Source: Ruminococcus sp. UBA3286
Lineage (GTDB): Bacteria; Bacillota; Clostridia; Oscillospirales; Ruminococcaceae
Assembly (NCBI GenBank): GCA_002362135.1
Contig: DETO01000129.1
Location: forward strand, 6,197-19,589
Reading direction: 5' to 3'
Length of the DNA stretch: 13,393 nt
Shown: in pieces, positions 7,395-13,393 of the stretch
How the letters are laid out: each line of letters begins with the position of its first letter
How positions within the stretch are numbered: the first letter of the stretch is position 1
Made by a program: the position numbers and the translations under genes
The notes under the pieces: generated by a model
Told to the model about the DNA's origin: nothing
The model's database searches: none
The model's input: only the letters and a program-made list of their open reading frames with translations

Positions 7395-7709
7395 TTATTT
7401 ATCGTATACCGTCTTTCCGAAAATTGAAAAACTTCTGAAATCAGGCTTTTCCTTGTCATATTTCCATGAACTATCGTCAAGATCGATAATATAACCATAG
7501 TCGAAGCAGTATCCAATGCCATATTCGGCACGATTTTCACCGCAGCCGCAAGCCATTTGCGTAACTGTAAAAATCGGCTGAATATAACCGTCGGAAGTTG
7601 TAAACCTTATAAAGTCAGTCACAACAAGCAAAATCCATATCAAGGGAATTGCAATAAAACTGATTATTGCAATTCTCTTGATGGATTTTTTTATTTTTAC
7701 TTTTTCCAT
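7395..7709 (-). CDS. Small single-pass membrane-anchored protein with Cys-rich outer part
   Basis: The start at 7709 gives 104 residues: a strongly basic N-terminus (MEKVKIKKSIKR), one membrane helix at about 12-30, then an outer domain. The outer domain carries cysteines 54, 56 and 68 (MACGCGENRAEYGIGYC), which could form a disulphide or bind metal. It starts two bases after the purH TGA stop without a clear ribosome site of its own, so it is probably made by termination-reinitiation from purH. A longer frame from 7769 would run into purH and is unlikely. Function is unknown. Confidence 0.75.
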   Translation of the reverse strand: MEKVKIKKSIKRIAIISFIAIPLIWILLVVTDFIRFTTSDGYIQPIFTVTQMACGCGENRAEYGIGYCFDYGYIIDLDDSSWKYDKEKPDFRSFSIFGKTVYDK

Positions 7710-7711
7710 AA

Positions 7712-8893
7712 TCAATGATGGAAAAGTCTGATTCCCGTAAATGCCATAGCGATATTGTACTTGTTGCAAGTCTCGATAACGTTATCATCGCGGATAGAAC
7801 CGCCGGGTTCAGCAATATATTCAACGCCCGACTTCTTAGCGCGCTCGATATTGTCGCCGAAGGGGAAGAATGCGTCAGAACCAAGACAAACGCCCGTATT
7901 CTTAGCAAGCCAAGCCTTCTTTTCCTCAGCAGTAAATACAGCAGGCTTAGTCTTGAATATCTTCTGCCATTCGCCGTCGCGGAGAACGTCCTCATATTCG
8001 TCGCCCATGTAAACGTCGATAGCGTTATCGCGGTCAGCGCGGCGGATTCCGTCAACGAAATCAAGTCCCATAACCTGTGGAGACTGTCTCAGCCACCAGT
8101 TATCAGCTTTCTGACCAGCAAGACGTGTGCAGTGGATTCTTGACTGCTGACCTGCTCCGATGCCGATAGCCTGACCGTCCTTAACATAGCATACGGAATT
8201 GGACTGCGTGTATTTGAGAGTGATAAGCGAGATCATGAGATCGTCAAGCTTGTCGGCAGGAATATTCTTATTCTCGGTAACGATATTTGCAAGAAGTTCC
8301 TTGTTGATATCAAGTTCGTTTCTGCCCTGCTCGAAAGATACGCCGTAAACCTGCTTTGTCTCGATCGGCGCAGGCTTGTAATTCTCGTCAATTTTGAGAA
8401 TGCAGTAAGTGCCTTTTCTCTTGGATTTGAGAATTTCAAGAGCCTCGTCGTCATAATCGGGAGCGATTATACCGTCGGAAACTTCGCGCTGTATCATCTT
8501 GGCAGTGCATACGTCAACTTTGTCGGAAAGCGCAATAAAATCGCCGTAAGACGACATTCTGTCAGCGCCTCTTGCTCTTGCGTAAGCGCTTGCAAGTGGA
8601 GAAAGTTCGCCCAGATCGTCCACCCAGTAGATCTTTTTCAGATCATCGGAAAGCGGTCTGCCGATAGCCGCGCCTGCCGGTGAAACGTGTTTGAAAGAAG
8701 TTGCCGCGCAAACGCCCGTAGCCGCTTTGAGTTCCTTTACAAGCTGCCAGCCGTTGAGCGCGTCAAGAAGGTTGATATAGCCGGGACGTCCGCAAAGAAC
8801 CTCGATAGGAAGTTCCGAACCGTCAACCATATAAACCCTCGACGGCTTCTGATTGGGGTTGCAACCGTATTTTAACTGCATTTCATTTGACAT
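7712..8893 (-). CDS. purH: Stand-alone AICAR formyltransferase (PurH C-terminal domain)
   Basis: This 393-residue enzyme moves a formyl group from 10-formyl-tetrahydrofolate to AICAR, giving FAICAR, the ninth step of IMP synthesis. It starts with LKYGCNPNQ at 7-15, the beginning of the transformylase domain in ordinary bifunctional PurH of about 520 residues, so the N-terminal cyclohydrolase domain is absent rather than lost by frameshift. The catalytic Lys-His is in SFKHVSPAG (K68, H69). GAGQQSR at 247-252, SDAFFPFGDNIERA at 339-352 and PGGSIRDD at 363-370 are typical, and the protein ends in MAFTGIRLFHH. AGGAGG lies eight bases before ATG. The missing cyclohydrolase step is supplied by purO in the same operon. 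Confidence 0.96.
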   Translation of the reverse strand: MSNEMQLKYGCNPNQKPSRVYMVDGSELPIEVLCGRPGYINLLDALNGWQLVKELKAATGVCAATSFKHVSPAGAAIGRPLSDDLKKIYWVDDLGELSPLASAYARARGADRMSSYGDFIALSDKVDVCTAKMIQREVSDGIIAPDYDDEALEILKSKRKGTYCILKIDENYKPAPIETKQVYGVSFEQGRNELDINKELLANIVTENKNIPADKLDDLMISLITLKYTQSNSVCYVKDGQAIGIGAGQQSRIHCTRLAGQKADNWWLRQSPQVMGLDFVDGIRRADRDNAIDVYMGDEYEDVLRDGEWQKIFKTKPAVFTAEEKKAWLAKNTGVCLGSDAFFPFGDNIERAKKSGVEYIAEPGGSIRDDNVIETCNKYNIAMAFTGIRLFHH

Positions 8894-8917
8894 AATAATG
8901 TCCTCCTTTTATTTAAC

Positions 8918-9277
8918 TTAATCCCACTCTATCTCATCACCGAATTCGCTTACAAAATCAATAAGCATATCCTCGTTTTCAACAAGTGAGATTATAATAT
9001 CAGCCATAGCCTGCGCCGCTTTTTCTCCCTCGGGGGAATTTTCAAAGGACGCCGCATACATACCGGCTTCCGCATCGACCTCATACGTATCGATGAGTTC
9101 GGGAGCGTTCTTCTCGATATAAAAATCAAGAAGAACTCCCCAATTTTCGCCGTTCATGTACGCATTTTCGTTGATCTCTTCAAGTTTTTCGCCGACTGCC
9201 ATAACCTCTTCCGATTCAATATAGAATGCAAGGTCGATACAGTCGTCAAACTTTTCTATGTTAATATAATCTTTCAT
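8918..9277 (-). CDS. Imm51-like small acidic protein (orphan immunity-type)
   Basis: The start at 9277 (MKDYINIEKF) gives 119 residues and has AAAGGAG seven bases upstream; an ATG at 9340 would run into the tail of the previous gene and is rejected. The protein is very acidic and probably cytosolic. NAYMNGENWGVLLDFYIEKN, followed by a DTYEVDAEAGMYAA stretch and a FGDEIEWD end, resembles my recollection of the Immunity protein 51 family of polymorphic-toxin systems. No toxin gene is beside it, so if the call is right it is an orphan immunity or a repurposed relative. It sits 24 bases before purH and 40 bases after the broken lipoprotein frame. The family match was not tested by search. Confidence 0.7.
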   Translation of the reverse strand: MKDYINIEKFDDCIDLAFYIESEEVMAVGEKLEEINENAYMNGENWGVLLDFYIEKNAPELIDTYEVDAEAGMYAASFENSPEGEKAAQAMADIIISLVENEDMLIDFVSEFGDEIEWD

Positions 9278-9317
9278 TTTTCGCTCCTTTATGCTATTGC
9301 AACTAATACCATGATGC

Positions 9318-9491
9318 TTATTTATAATATTCATATTCAATTATACTTATATTACCATATTTATCAGTAATTTCAGCCGATATACACTGATTACTTGAAT
9401 TATAAGTATAAACGATCATATCATCTTCATCAGTATCTGTTGCAAGTGTATGACAAATTCCTGTACGGACTGAATGTTCGATCAATATATT
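9318..9491 (-). pseudogene. Detached in-frame C-terminal tail of the repeat lipoprotein
   Basis: Directly after the TGA at 9492-9494 the same frame stays open for 57 codons to a TAA at 9318-9320. The tail keeps the character of the upstream protein: an aromatic-acidic repeat YNYNSSNQCI is at tail residues 28-37, and the end is SIIEYEYYK. The space to the next gene then becomes 40 bases, normal for this operon, instead of 214. This stretch has no start signal of its own and is best read as the lost end of a protein of about 299 residues. Confidence 0.8.
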
Positions 9492-10217
9492 TCAATCCTC
9501 ATCATAGGTATAATCAAGTGTTTCGGTTTCCTTATAATCTACATTGTAGCCCATATCTGTCTTAGTGATTATATCATGTGATATTTTTCCGTTTTCATCA
9601 TACTCATATTCATGAATTTCTGTACGATAAGGCTCGCTTTCATTGGGCATGAATATATTTTTTGTCAAAATATCGCCGTTTTCATTGAATTCATAATATT
9701 CAGTTTTTGCGAGATCACGACCTTCACTTAAATATGAAATTGATCTCAACGTGCCGTCGTCATTATATTCATAGTTATTGACGCTTGTAATCCCATTTTC
9801 TGCAATAAGCTTTTTTGAACTTATAGTATTGTCGTCATTATATTTATATACATATCGCATAATACAATATATATTGTCATTTAAATTAGGATTCACATTA
9901 CATACAATGTTATCATGCTCATCAAAGAAACTTATTTCCGTGATCTGCTTTTCATTATCATTCATACGATACTTAGTTTTTTTATATATGGCATTTTCAG
10001 GCACTTCATTTTCTTCATCAAAATCAAGCGGAACTTCTGTAAGCGTTGCTGTTGTCTGCTCTGTCACGGTTGTGGTGGAGCTGACCATTGTTGTCGTACC
10101 GGTAACGATTTCGGTGACGGAGACTTCTTCCGAAGAAGAACTCTCCTCACTTACAGAAGTATCGCTGCATGATACAAGGCATACAGCACACAGCAATACA
10201 AAAATCAGCCATTTCAC
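9492..10217 (-). CDS. Lipoprotein with YD-like repeats, truncated by an in-frame TGA
   Basis: This 241-residue product starts at a GTG that overlaps the purO stop as GTGA. A signal sequence ends in the lipobox LVSC (C17). A Ser/Thr-rich stalk at about 18-62 would span the cell wall. Then come repeats with the pattern Y-x-Y/F-(N/D)-(D/E)-x-G/N-x-I/L: YKYNDDNTI at 124, YEYNDDGTL at 149, YEFNENGDI at 175, YEYDENGKI at 204 and YTYDED-stop at 236. They resemble YD/Rhs or MORN-like beta repeats found in surface proteins. The TGA falls exactly where the repeat glycine would be, and the frame continues after it, so the gene is probably a recent nonsense mutant. Without the tail the last repeat is incomplete; whether the shortened lipoprotein still works is unknown. 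Confidence 0.8.
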   Translation of the reverse strand: MKWLIFVLLCAVCLVSCSDTSVSEESSSSEEVSVTEIVTGTTTMVSSTTTVTEQTTATLTEVPLDFDEENEVPENAIYKKTKYRMNDNEKQITEISFFDEHDNIVCNVNPNLNDNIYCIMRYVYKYNDDNTISSKKLIAENGITSVNNYEYNDDGTLRSISYLSEGRDLAKTEYYEFNENGDILTKNIFMPNESEPYRTEIHEYEYDENGKISHDIITKTDMGYNVDYKETETLDYTYDED

Positions 10218-10927
10218 TTATTCTTGTTGACGATTCTTGTTTCAACAGAACCGTTCTCAAGATTCACATAGCGAACGAAGAGAGAAACCTTATTGTCCTC
10301 GTTGAGGTTATTCCAGAGCATATCGGTAAATTCATCGATATTTCCCGAAATTCCCACAAGCTTAGGCTCGCCCTCAAAGCTGGGGAGCGGATTTCCGTCG
10401 CCCATGTAAGTGTGAATGAAATGACCTTCGCCATTGACGGGATTATTATAGCTGAACGTATAACGCTGACATGAATTCGGGTTGCCGTTAGCAGATTTCA
10501 AGATAGACATAGCATAGTTGAAGCCGTTCTCCTCAAAGCGGAGGATTCCCGAAATTCTGGGCGTATAGTTGGGAGCGTCGTCCTCAAATTCACGGGTGCG
10601 GAGGGACTGCTCAAAAGTAAACTGCTTGTCCATAAGTTCGTAAATAGTATCAGTCTGATCGCCGTTTGTAACGATCAGCTTATTGCCGAGAACACGGACG
10701 GGAGCGTAAATAATAAGGTGCGGATCGGAAAGCTTAGAAGGGTCGAAAGCCTGCGTACGAATTCCGTCGCCGTCCTCAACGAATACGCGGTTGCGGCTGT
10801 TTTCGCTTCTGCCCATGATAAAATAGCCCGTAACAGCGTACTTTCCGCATTCGGACTTACCAATAACAATACCTCTTCCGGGGTATGCGTTCGAGTTTAA
10901 CTCTTTAGCTAAATCAAGTTTGATCAT
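10214..10927 (-). CDS. purO: PurO-type IMP cyclohydrolase
   Basis: This 237-residue protein matches the IMP cyclohydrolase family first known from archaea (PurO), which closes the ring of FAICAR to give IMP. Supporting segments are YPGRGIVIG at 15-23, IMGRSENSRNRVF at 37-49, AFDPSKLSDPHLIIYAPVR at 60-78 and VTNGDQTDTI at 86-95. It takes the place of the N-terminal half of ordinary PurH, which is absent from the formyltransferase gene in this same operon. Its ribosome site (AAGGAGA) lies inside the end of the upstream lipoprotein gene, which it overlaps by 14 bases. It ends in a GTGA overlap with the repeat lipoprotein, so translation of all three is linked. Confidence 0.93.
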   Translation of the reverse strand: MIKLDLAKELNSNAYPGRGIVIGKSECGKYAVTGYFIMGRSENSRNRVFVEDGDGIRTQAFDPSKLSDPHLIIYAPVRVLGNKLIVTNGDQTDTIYELMDKQFTFEQSLRTREFEDDAPNYTPRISGILRFEENGFNYAMSILKSANGNPNSCQRYTFSYNNPVNGEGHFIHTYMGDGNPLPSFEGEPKLVGISGNIDEFTDMLWNNLNEDNKVSLFVRYVNLENGSVETRIVNKNK

Positions 10928-11507
10928 TTTCTTTTTCTCCTTTATAATTATACGATTTTAAAATATAAGTTGAATCATATCCGCATTTGTCAAATACTTC
11001 AACTATCTCCTGTTCGGTGATATTTTCATTAAGAAATTCCGCAGCAGATTCAAGTTCTTCCTGTCTGTTTTCGGGAATATTATCCTTGAAATTTATATTT
11101 ACATAGTCTTTATATCCAAAAAAATCCGGGCGCTCATTGCCGTTATAAACAATATAGCATTCGGGTTCATACACATTGTTTCCATATGGTTCGGGCGTAT
11201 AATTCTGAATATAAAATACATCTCCGCCGTCATATTCAAAAAGGTGTACAATTTTTTCGGGAAGAACCCTGTCGCCTTTCCAGTCTGTACTATATTTATA
11301 TACAATATCGTCGGATTTTTTCACTTCAACATCAACGCATTGGTCGGGAAAACCTGTACGTTCCTGATATTTGATGCTATATACGCCGTCGGCAGCGTTT
11401 GAAATCTCATAATTCTGAACAGGATATTCAGACGCTTCAAATAACTCCTCGTACTCGCAGGACGCGAGCATAAACAGACAGATCGACAATGCAAATATTT
11501 TTTTCAT
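10914..11507 (-). CDS. Lipoprotein of unknown function wedged between purN and purO
   Basis: This 197-residue protein has a clear lipoprotein signal, MKKIFALSICLFMLASC, with lipobox LASC and the modified cysteine at 17. The mature part is acidic, rich in Tyr and Asp/Glu, and probably sits on the outer membrane face; no family was recognised. Its start forms an ATGA overlap with the purN stop, and its last 14 bases overlap the purO start and hold purO's ribosome site. It therefore cannot be a loose insertion: removing it cleanly would disturb purO translation. No purine-binding motif is visible, and a link in function to purine synthesis is not shown by the sequence. Confidence 0.85.
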   Translation of the reverse strand: MKKIFALSICLFMLASCEYEELFEASEYPVQNYEISNAADGVYSIKYQERTGFPDQCVDVEVKKSDDIVYKYSTDWKGDRVLPEKIVHLFEYDGGDVFYIQNYTPEPYGNNVYEPECYIVYNGNERPDFFGYKDYVNINFKDNIPENRQEELESAAEFLNENITEQEIVEVFDKCGYDSTYILKSYNYKGEKENDQT

Positions 11508-12130
11508 TCTGTAACGTACGCCTTTCCGTCGATAATCTCGATTTTATCCTGACAGAAAAGCGAAGCCGCCTTGGGAAGAAGCTTCCACTCGACGTTCTCC
11601 ATAATGCGCCGCTGCAAAATTTCAGGGGTATCGTCCTTTTCAACATTGACAACGCCCTGTAGGATTATCGCGCCCGCGTCGGCTTTTTCATTCACAAAAT
11701 GTATCGTAGCGCCGCTGACTTTAACGCCGTAAGCAAGCGCGGCTTCATGAACGTGCAGACCGTAATAACCCTCGCCGCAGAATGACGGGATAAGCGCAGG
11801 ATGCACATTTATAATTTTATAAGCATATCTGCTCGTCAGGCATTCGTCAAGAATGGTCATAAAGCCTGCTAAAATAACCAGATCAGCTTTTTCCTCATCG
11901 AGAGCGTCGAGGATAGCCATGCTGTAAGACTTGCTGTCGGAAAATTCTTTCCGCGGTATAACGCGTGAAGCAATACCGTTTTCAGCCGCCCTTGTCAGCG
12001 CATAGGCATTCGGATTCGAGGAAATAACGCAGGTTATCTTACCACCTTTGATTTCCCCTGATTTTTCGGCATCTATAAGCGCCTGTAAATTAGTTCCGCC
12101 GCCCGATACCAGTACAACAATATTTTTCAT
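11504..12130 (-). CDS. purN: Phosphoribosylglycinamide formyltransferase (GAR transformylase)
   Basis: PurN moves a formyl group from 10-formyl-tetrahydrofolate to GAR, the third step of purine synthesis. The start at 12130 gives 208 residues, the usual length, with GAGGTG eight bases upstream; the open frame reaches further upstream to 12277, but that part overlaps the previous gene and is not PurN-like. SGGGTNLQAL at 9-18 binds the phosphoribosyl end. The catalytic triad is visible as N108 and H110 in NVHPALIPSF and D151 in EKADAGAIILQ. The stop overlaps the next start as ATGA. It is 25 bases after a DUF3592-like gene, so it shares that transcript. Confidence 0.97.
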   Translation of the reverse strand: MKNIVVLVSGGGTNLQALIDAEKSGEIKGGKITCVISSNPNAYALTRAAENGIASRVIPRKEFSDSKSYSMAILDALDEEKADLVILAGFMTILDECLTSRYAYKIINVHPALIPSFCGEGYYGLHVHEAALAYGVKVSGATIHFVNEKADAGAIILQGVVNVEKDDTPEILQRRIMENVEWKLLPKAASLFCQDKIEIIDGKAYVTE

Positions 12131-12155
12131 ATATACACCTCGTATAACATAAACG

Positions 12156-12623
12156 TCAGCGCGCAAAAATCGCGATAAGCACGAAAAGCGCAGGTATTCC
12201 GCCATATACCATATATCTGTAATAATGGCTCGTAAGTTCAAAACTGCGGCTTGAGAAATAAAAAAACACGGGATCATCGGGATCGTAGCATATCAGTTCC
12301 TCTACGCCCACTTCATAGATCTTCGACTTTGCCGCGACCGTATAGACCGAACTTACAGTCCTGCCCTCCGTCGTTTCATATCTCACAACGGGATAAAAAT
12401 GTTTTGGAACGCCGTTTACTTCGCGGTAATCCGTTATTTCCGCATAAACGGCTTCCGTCCTGTCCATTCTTTTCTTCACTCTGAAAATATGCGTCGCCAT
12501 AAGCAGCGCAAACAGCAGATAAATTCCCAGCAAACCGTACAGCAGCACGCCGTAATGAAAAGTAACGCCCACTATGATAAACGAAGCTGCCGCCCATATA
12601 TAATCGGTCTTATCGGTATTCAT
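12156..12623 (-). CDS. DUF3592-like membrane protein, paralog B
   Basis: This 155-residue protein has N-terminal hydrophobic helices at about 10-44, a soluble beta-rich middle and a C-terminal helix at about 137-153. The middle holds FYPVVRYETTEGR at 76-88 and ELICYDPDDPVFFYF at 109-123, the pattern of DUF3592 proteins, which carry a small beta domain between membrane anchors. AGGAGA lies five bases before ATG. It has the same length and motif order as the neighbouring upstream gene and is clearly a paralog. Function of the family is unknown. Confidence 0.82.
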   Translation of the reverse strand: MNTDKTDYIWAAASFIIVGVTFHYGVLLYGLLGIYLLFALLMATHIFRVKKRMDRTEAVYAEITDYREVNGVPKHFYPVVRYETTEGRTVSSVYTVAAKSKIYEVGVEELICYDPDDPVFFYFSSRSFELTSHYYRYMVYGGIPALFVLIAIFAR

Positions 12624-12727
12624 AAAGTTCTCCTATTCAACAAATCGGACGTATCAGTCAATTATCTCCGTATCGTCATACGAAAGCGGAATCCCCTCAT
12701 CGACGATCATCTAATTTTTTTCATATC

Positions 12728-13195
12728 TTACACCCATGTGCCGCCCCGGATCATAAAAACTCCGAGACCGATAAGTACAGCCGCAAAAATAAATTTATAA
12801 ATCACTTCGCGGACAAAAAATCCTTTTTTGGAATTATAAACAAAGTCTTTCGGATTCAGAGGGTCATAGCGGATAGTCAAAGGGGTTTCAGTTTCATACA
12901 TCATCGCTAACTCGCGGCATTCTCCGACTTTCAATGCCCATGCAAAAGCCTCGGAAGTAATATCATCACCGTTTTCCGTCCTGTATCTTATAACAGGCTT
13001 ATATTCGTTTACAACTATCGGTACTCCTTTTACAAATTTAACGGAAGTCCTTGAATCGAGCCGAACTATCTCGCCCTCCGCAGGAATAAAAGTATTCTCG
13101 CGCACAATGCGTTTTTTCCCCTGAATACAGCCTATCACAGCAAGTATAATGCCAAGAAGTACCGTTACACAGCCCGAAACAGTCATTATATTCAT
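12728..13195 (-). CDS. DUF3592-like membrane protein, paralog A
   Basis: This 155-residue protein has one N-terminal helix at about 5-25 and one C-terminal helix at about 132-150. Between them, KPVIRYRTENGD at 66-77 and PLTIRYDPLNPKDFVY at 105-120 give the DUF3592 pattern and align with the next gene (FYPVVRYETTEG, ICYDPDDP). TCAGGAGG lies about nine bases before the start. It is the first visible gene of the minus-strand operon; the sequence upstream up to the repeat at 13280 shows no clear promoter boxes, so the true operon start could lie beyond the window. Confidence 0.82.
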   Translation of the reverse strand: MNIMTVSGCVTVLLGIILAVIGCIQGKKRIVRENTFIPAEGEIVRLDSRTSVKFVKGVPIVVNEYKPVIRYRTENGDDITSEAFAWALKVGECRELAMMYETETPLTIRYDPLNPKDFVYNSKKGFFVREVIYKFIFAAVLIGLGVFMIRGGTWV

Positions 13196-13279
13196 ATAAC
13201 AGAGCCTCCTGACATTTTGATTTGCTCAAATCAATCTTAATTGTCCTGTATTATCAAGGGATTTTGCCCTCCTGCCTCC

Positions 13280-13393
13280 TTGCAAAGATATTACCCTATT
13301 GAAGTCGGATTTCATAGTTTTCTATCCCTTCATGGGATAGAAAACTATGAAAATTGGGTTTCAAAAGGGTGAAGCACCCTTTTGCAGGGGGTG
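13280..13393 (+). repeat. Dispersed structured repeat, copy 3 (cut at window end)
   Basis: This copy has the TTGCAAAGATATTAC box, then CCTATTGAA. Hairpin 1 spans 13310-13352 with a perfect long stem and a TTCAT loop. The AAATTGGGTTT linker follows. Hairpin 2 pairs CAAAAGGGTG (13362-13371) with CACCCTTTTG (13375-13384) perfectly. The sequence stops in GCAGGGGGTG, just before hairpin 3 would start by comparison with copy 2. Same orientation as copy 2; it lies 85 bases upstream of the first operon gene. Confidence 0.92.

Larger units (their letters stand above)
2864..13195 (-). other. Probable single transcription unit: purine genes interleaved with envelope genes
   Basis: Thirteen minus-strand genes run without a strand change. 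Junctions are mostly overlaps (ATGA at 11504-11507 and 5927-5930, GTGA at 10214-10217, 14 bases at 10914-10927) or gaps of 2 to 40 bases. The only wider gaps are 104 bases at 12624-12727 and the 214 bases caused by the nonsense codon. No terminator hairpin was seen inside, and one strong terminator closes the unit at 2797-2846. Order: two DUF3592-like genes, purN, lipoprotein, purO, repeat lipoprotein, Imm51-like gene, purH, four envelope genes, purD, membrane protein. Confidence 0.75.

Noticed and set aside
9492..9494. TGA recoded as selenocysteine or tryptophan
   Set aside because: TGA is the normal stop of purN, purO and purH here, the position corresponds to a repeat glycine, and no SECIS-like stem was evident just after it.
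12131..12277. Longer purN starting at 12277
   Set aside because: The extra 49 residues overlap the upstream gene and have no PurN similarity; the start at 12130 has a good ribosome site and the family's N-terminus.
13196..13279. Operon promoter or purine riboswitch upstream of the first DUF3592-like gene
   Set aside because: No -35/-10 pair with acceptable spacing was found, and the short leader lacks the three-way-junction pattern of a purine riboswitch.
1..13393. CRISPR array
   Set aside because: The repeats are single, kilobases apart, in mixed orientation, and no spacers or cas genes occur.

Overview
The window looks like a piece of chromosome from an anaerobic Gram-positive Clostridia, most likely an Oscillospiraceae/Ruminococcus-type gut bacterium. 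The reasons are strong GGAGG ribosome-binding sites, many short-signal lipoproteins, a split purine-end pathway (stand-alone AICAR formyltransferase plus a PurO-type IMP cyclohydrolase) and a PBSX-family terminase pair. No rRNA or other species-level marker is present, so this placement is an inference.

Left part (1-2110): an intact phage terminase pair (small then large subunit, minus strand) lies between two inverted copies of a roughly 135-bp structured repeat. No portal or capsid gene is visible. The gap at 1867-2378 holds a pair of 8-bp direct repeats, repeat copy 2, a small hairpin and a consensus sigma-70 promoter. That promoter drives an AT-rich VOC (glyoxalase/bleomycin-resistance fold) gene on the plus strand (2379-2780). 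A strong bidirectional terminator (2797-2846) ends this gene and also the long minus-strand operon that meets it.

Main part (2864-13195): one tightly packed minus-strand gene string of 13 genes, transcribed right to left. It starts with two DUF3592-like membrane proteins and continues with purN, a lipoprotein, purO, a repeat-containing lipoprotein broken by an in-frame TGA, an Imm51-like small acidic protein, the AICAR formyltransferase (purH C-terminal domain only), four envelope proteins (104, 160, 316 and 348 aa), purD and a six-helix membrane protein. Several junctions are ATGA/GTGA overlaps, so the pur genes and the envelope genes between them are probably co-transcribed and partly translationally coupled. 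PurD and PurN act on the glycinamide (GAR) steps. AICAR formyltransferase and PurO carry out the last two steps to IMP. The other pur genes are not in the window.

Right end (13196-13393): a short leader and a third copy of the structured repeat. Both window edges fall inside copies of this repeat, so the window may be a whole contig whose assembly stopped at a dispersed repeat. The most distinctive observations are the repeat family (arms covary, and every non-Watson-Crick pair is a G-U in the element's own orientation), the nonsense codon that sits exactly at a repeat glycine in the lipoprotein, and the interleaving of purine enzymes with envelope/lipoprotein genes.
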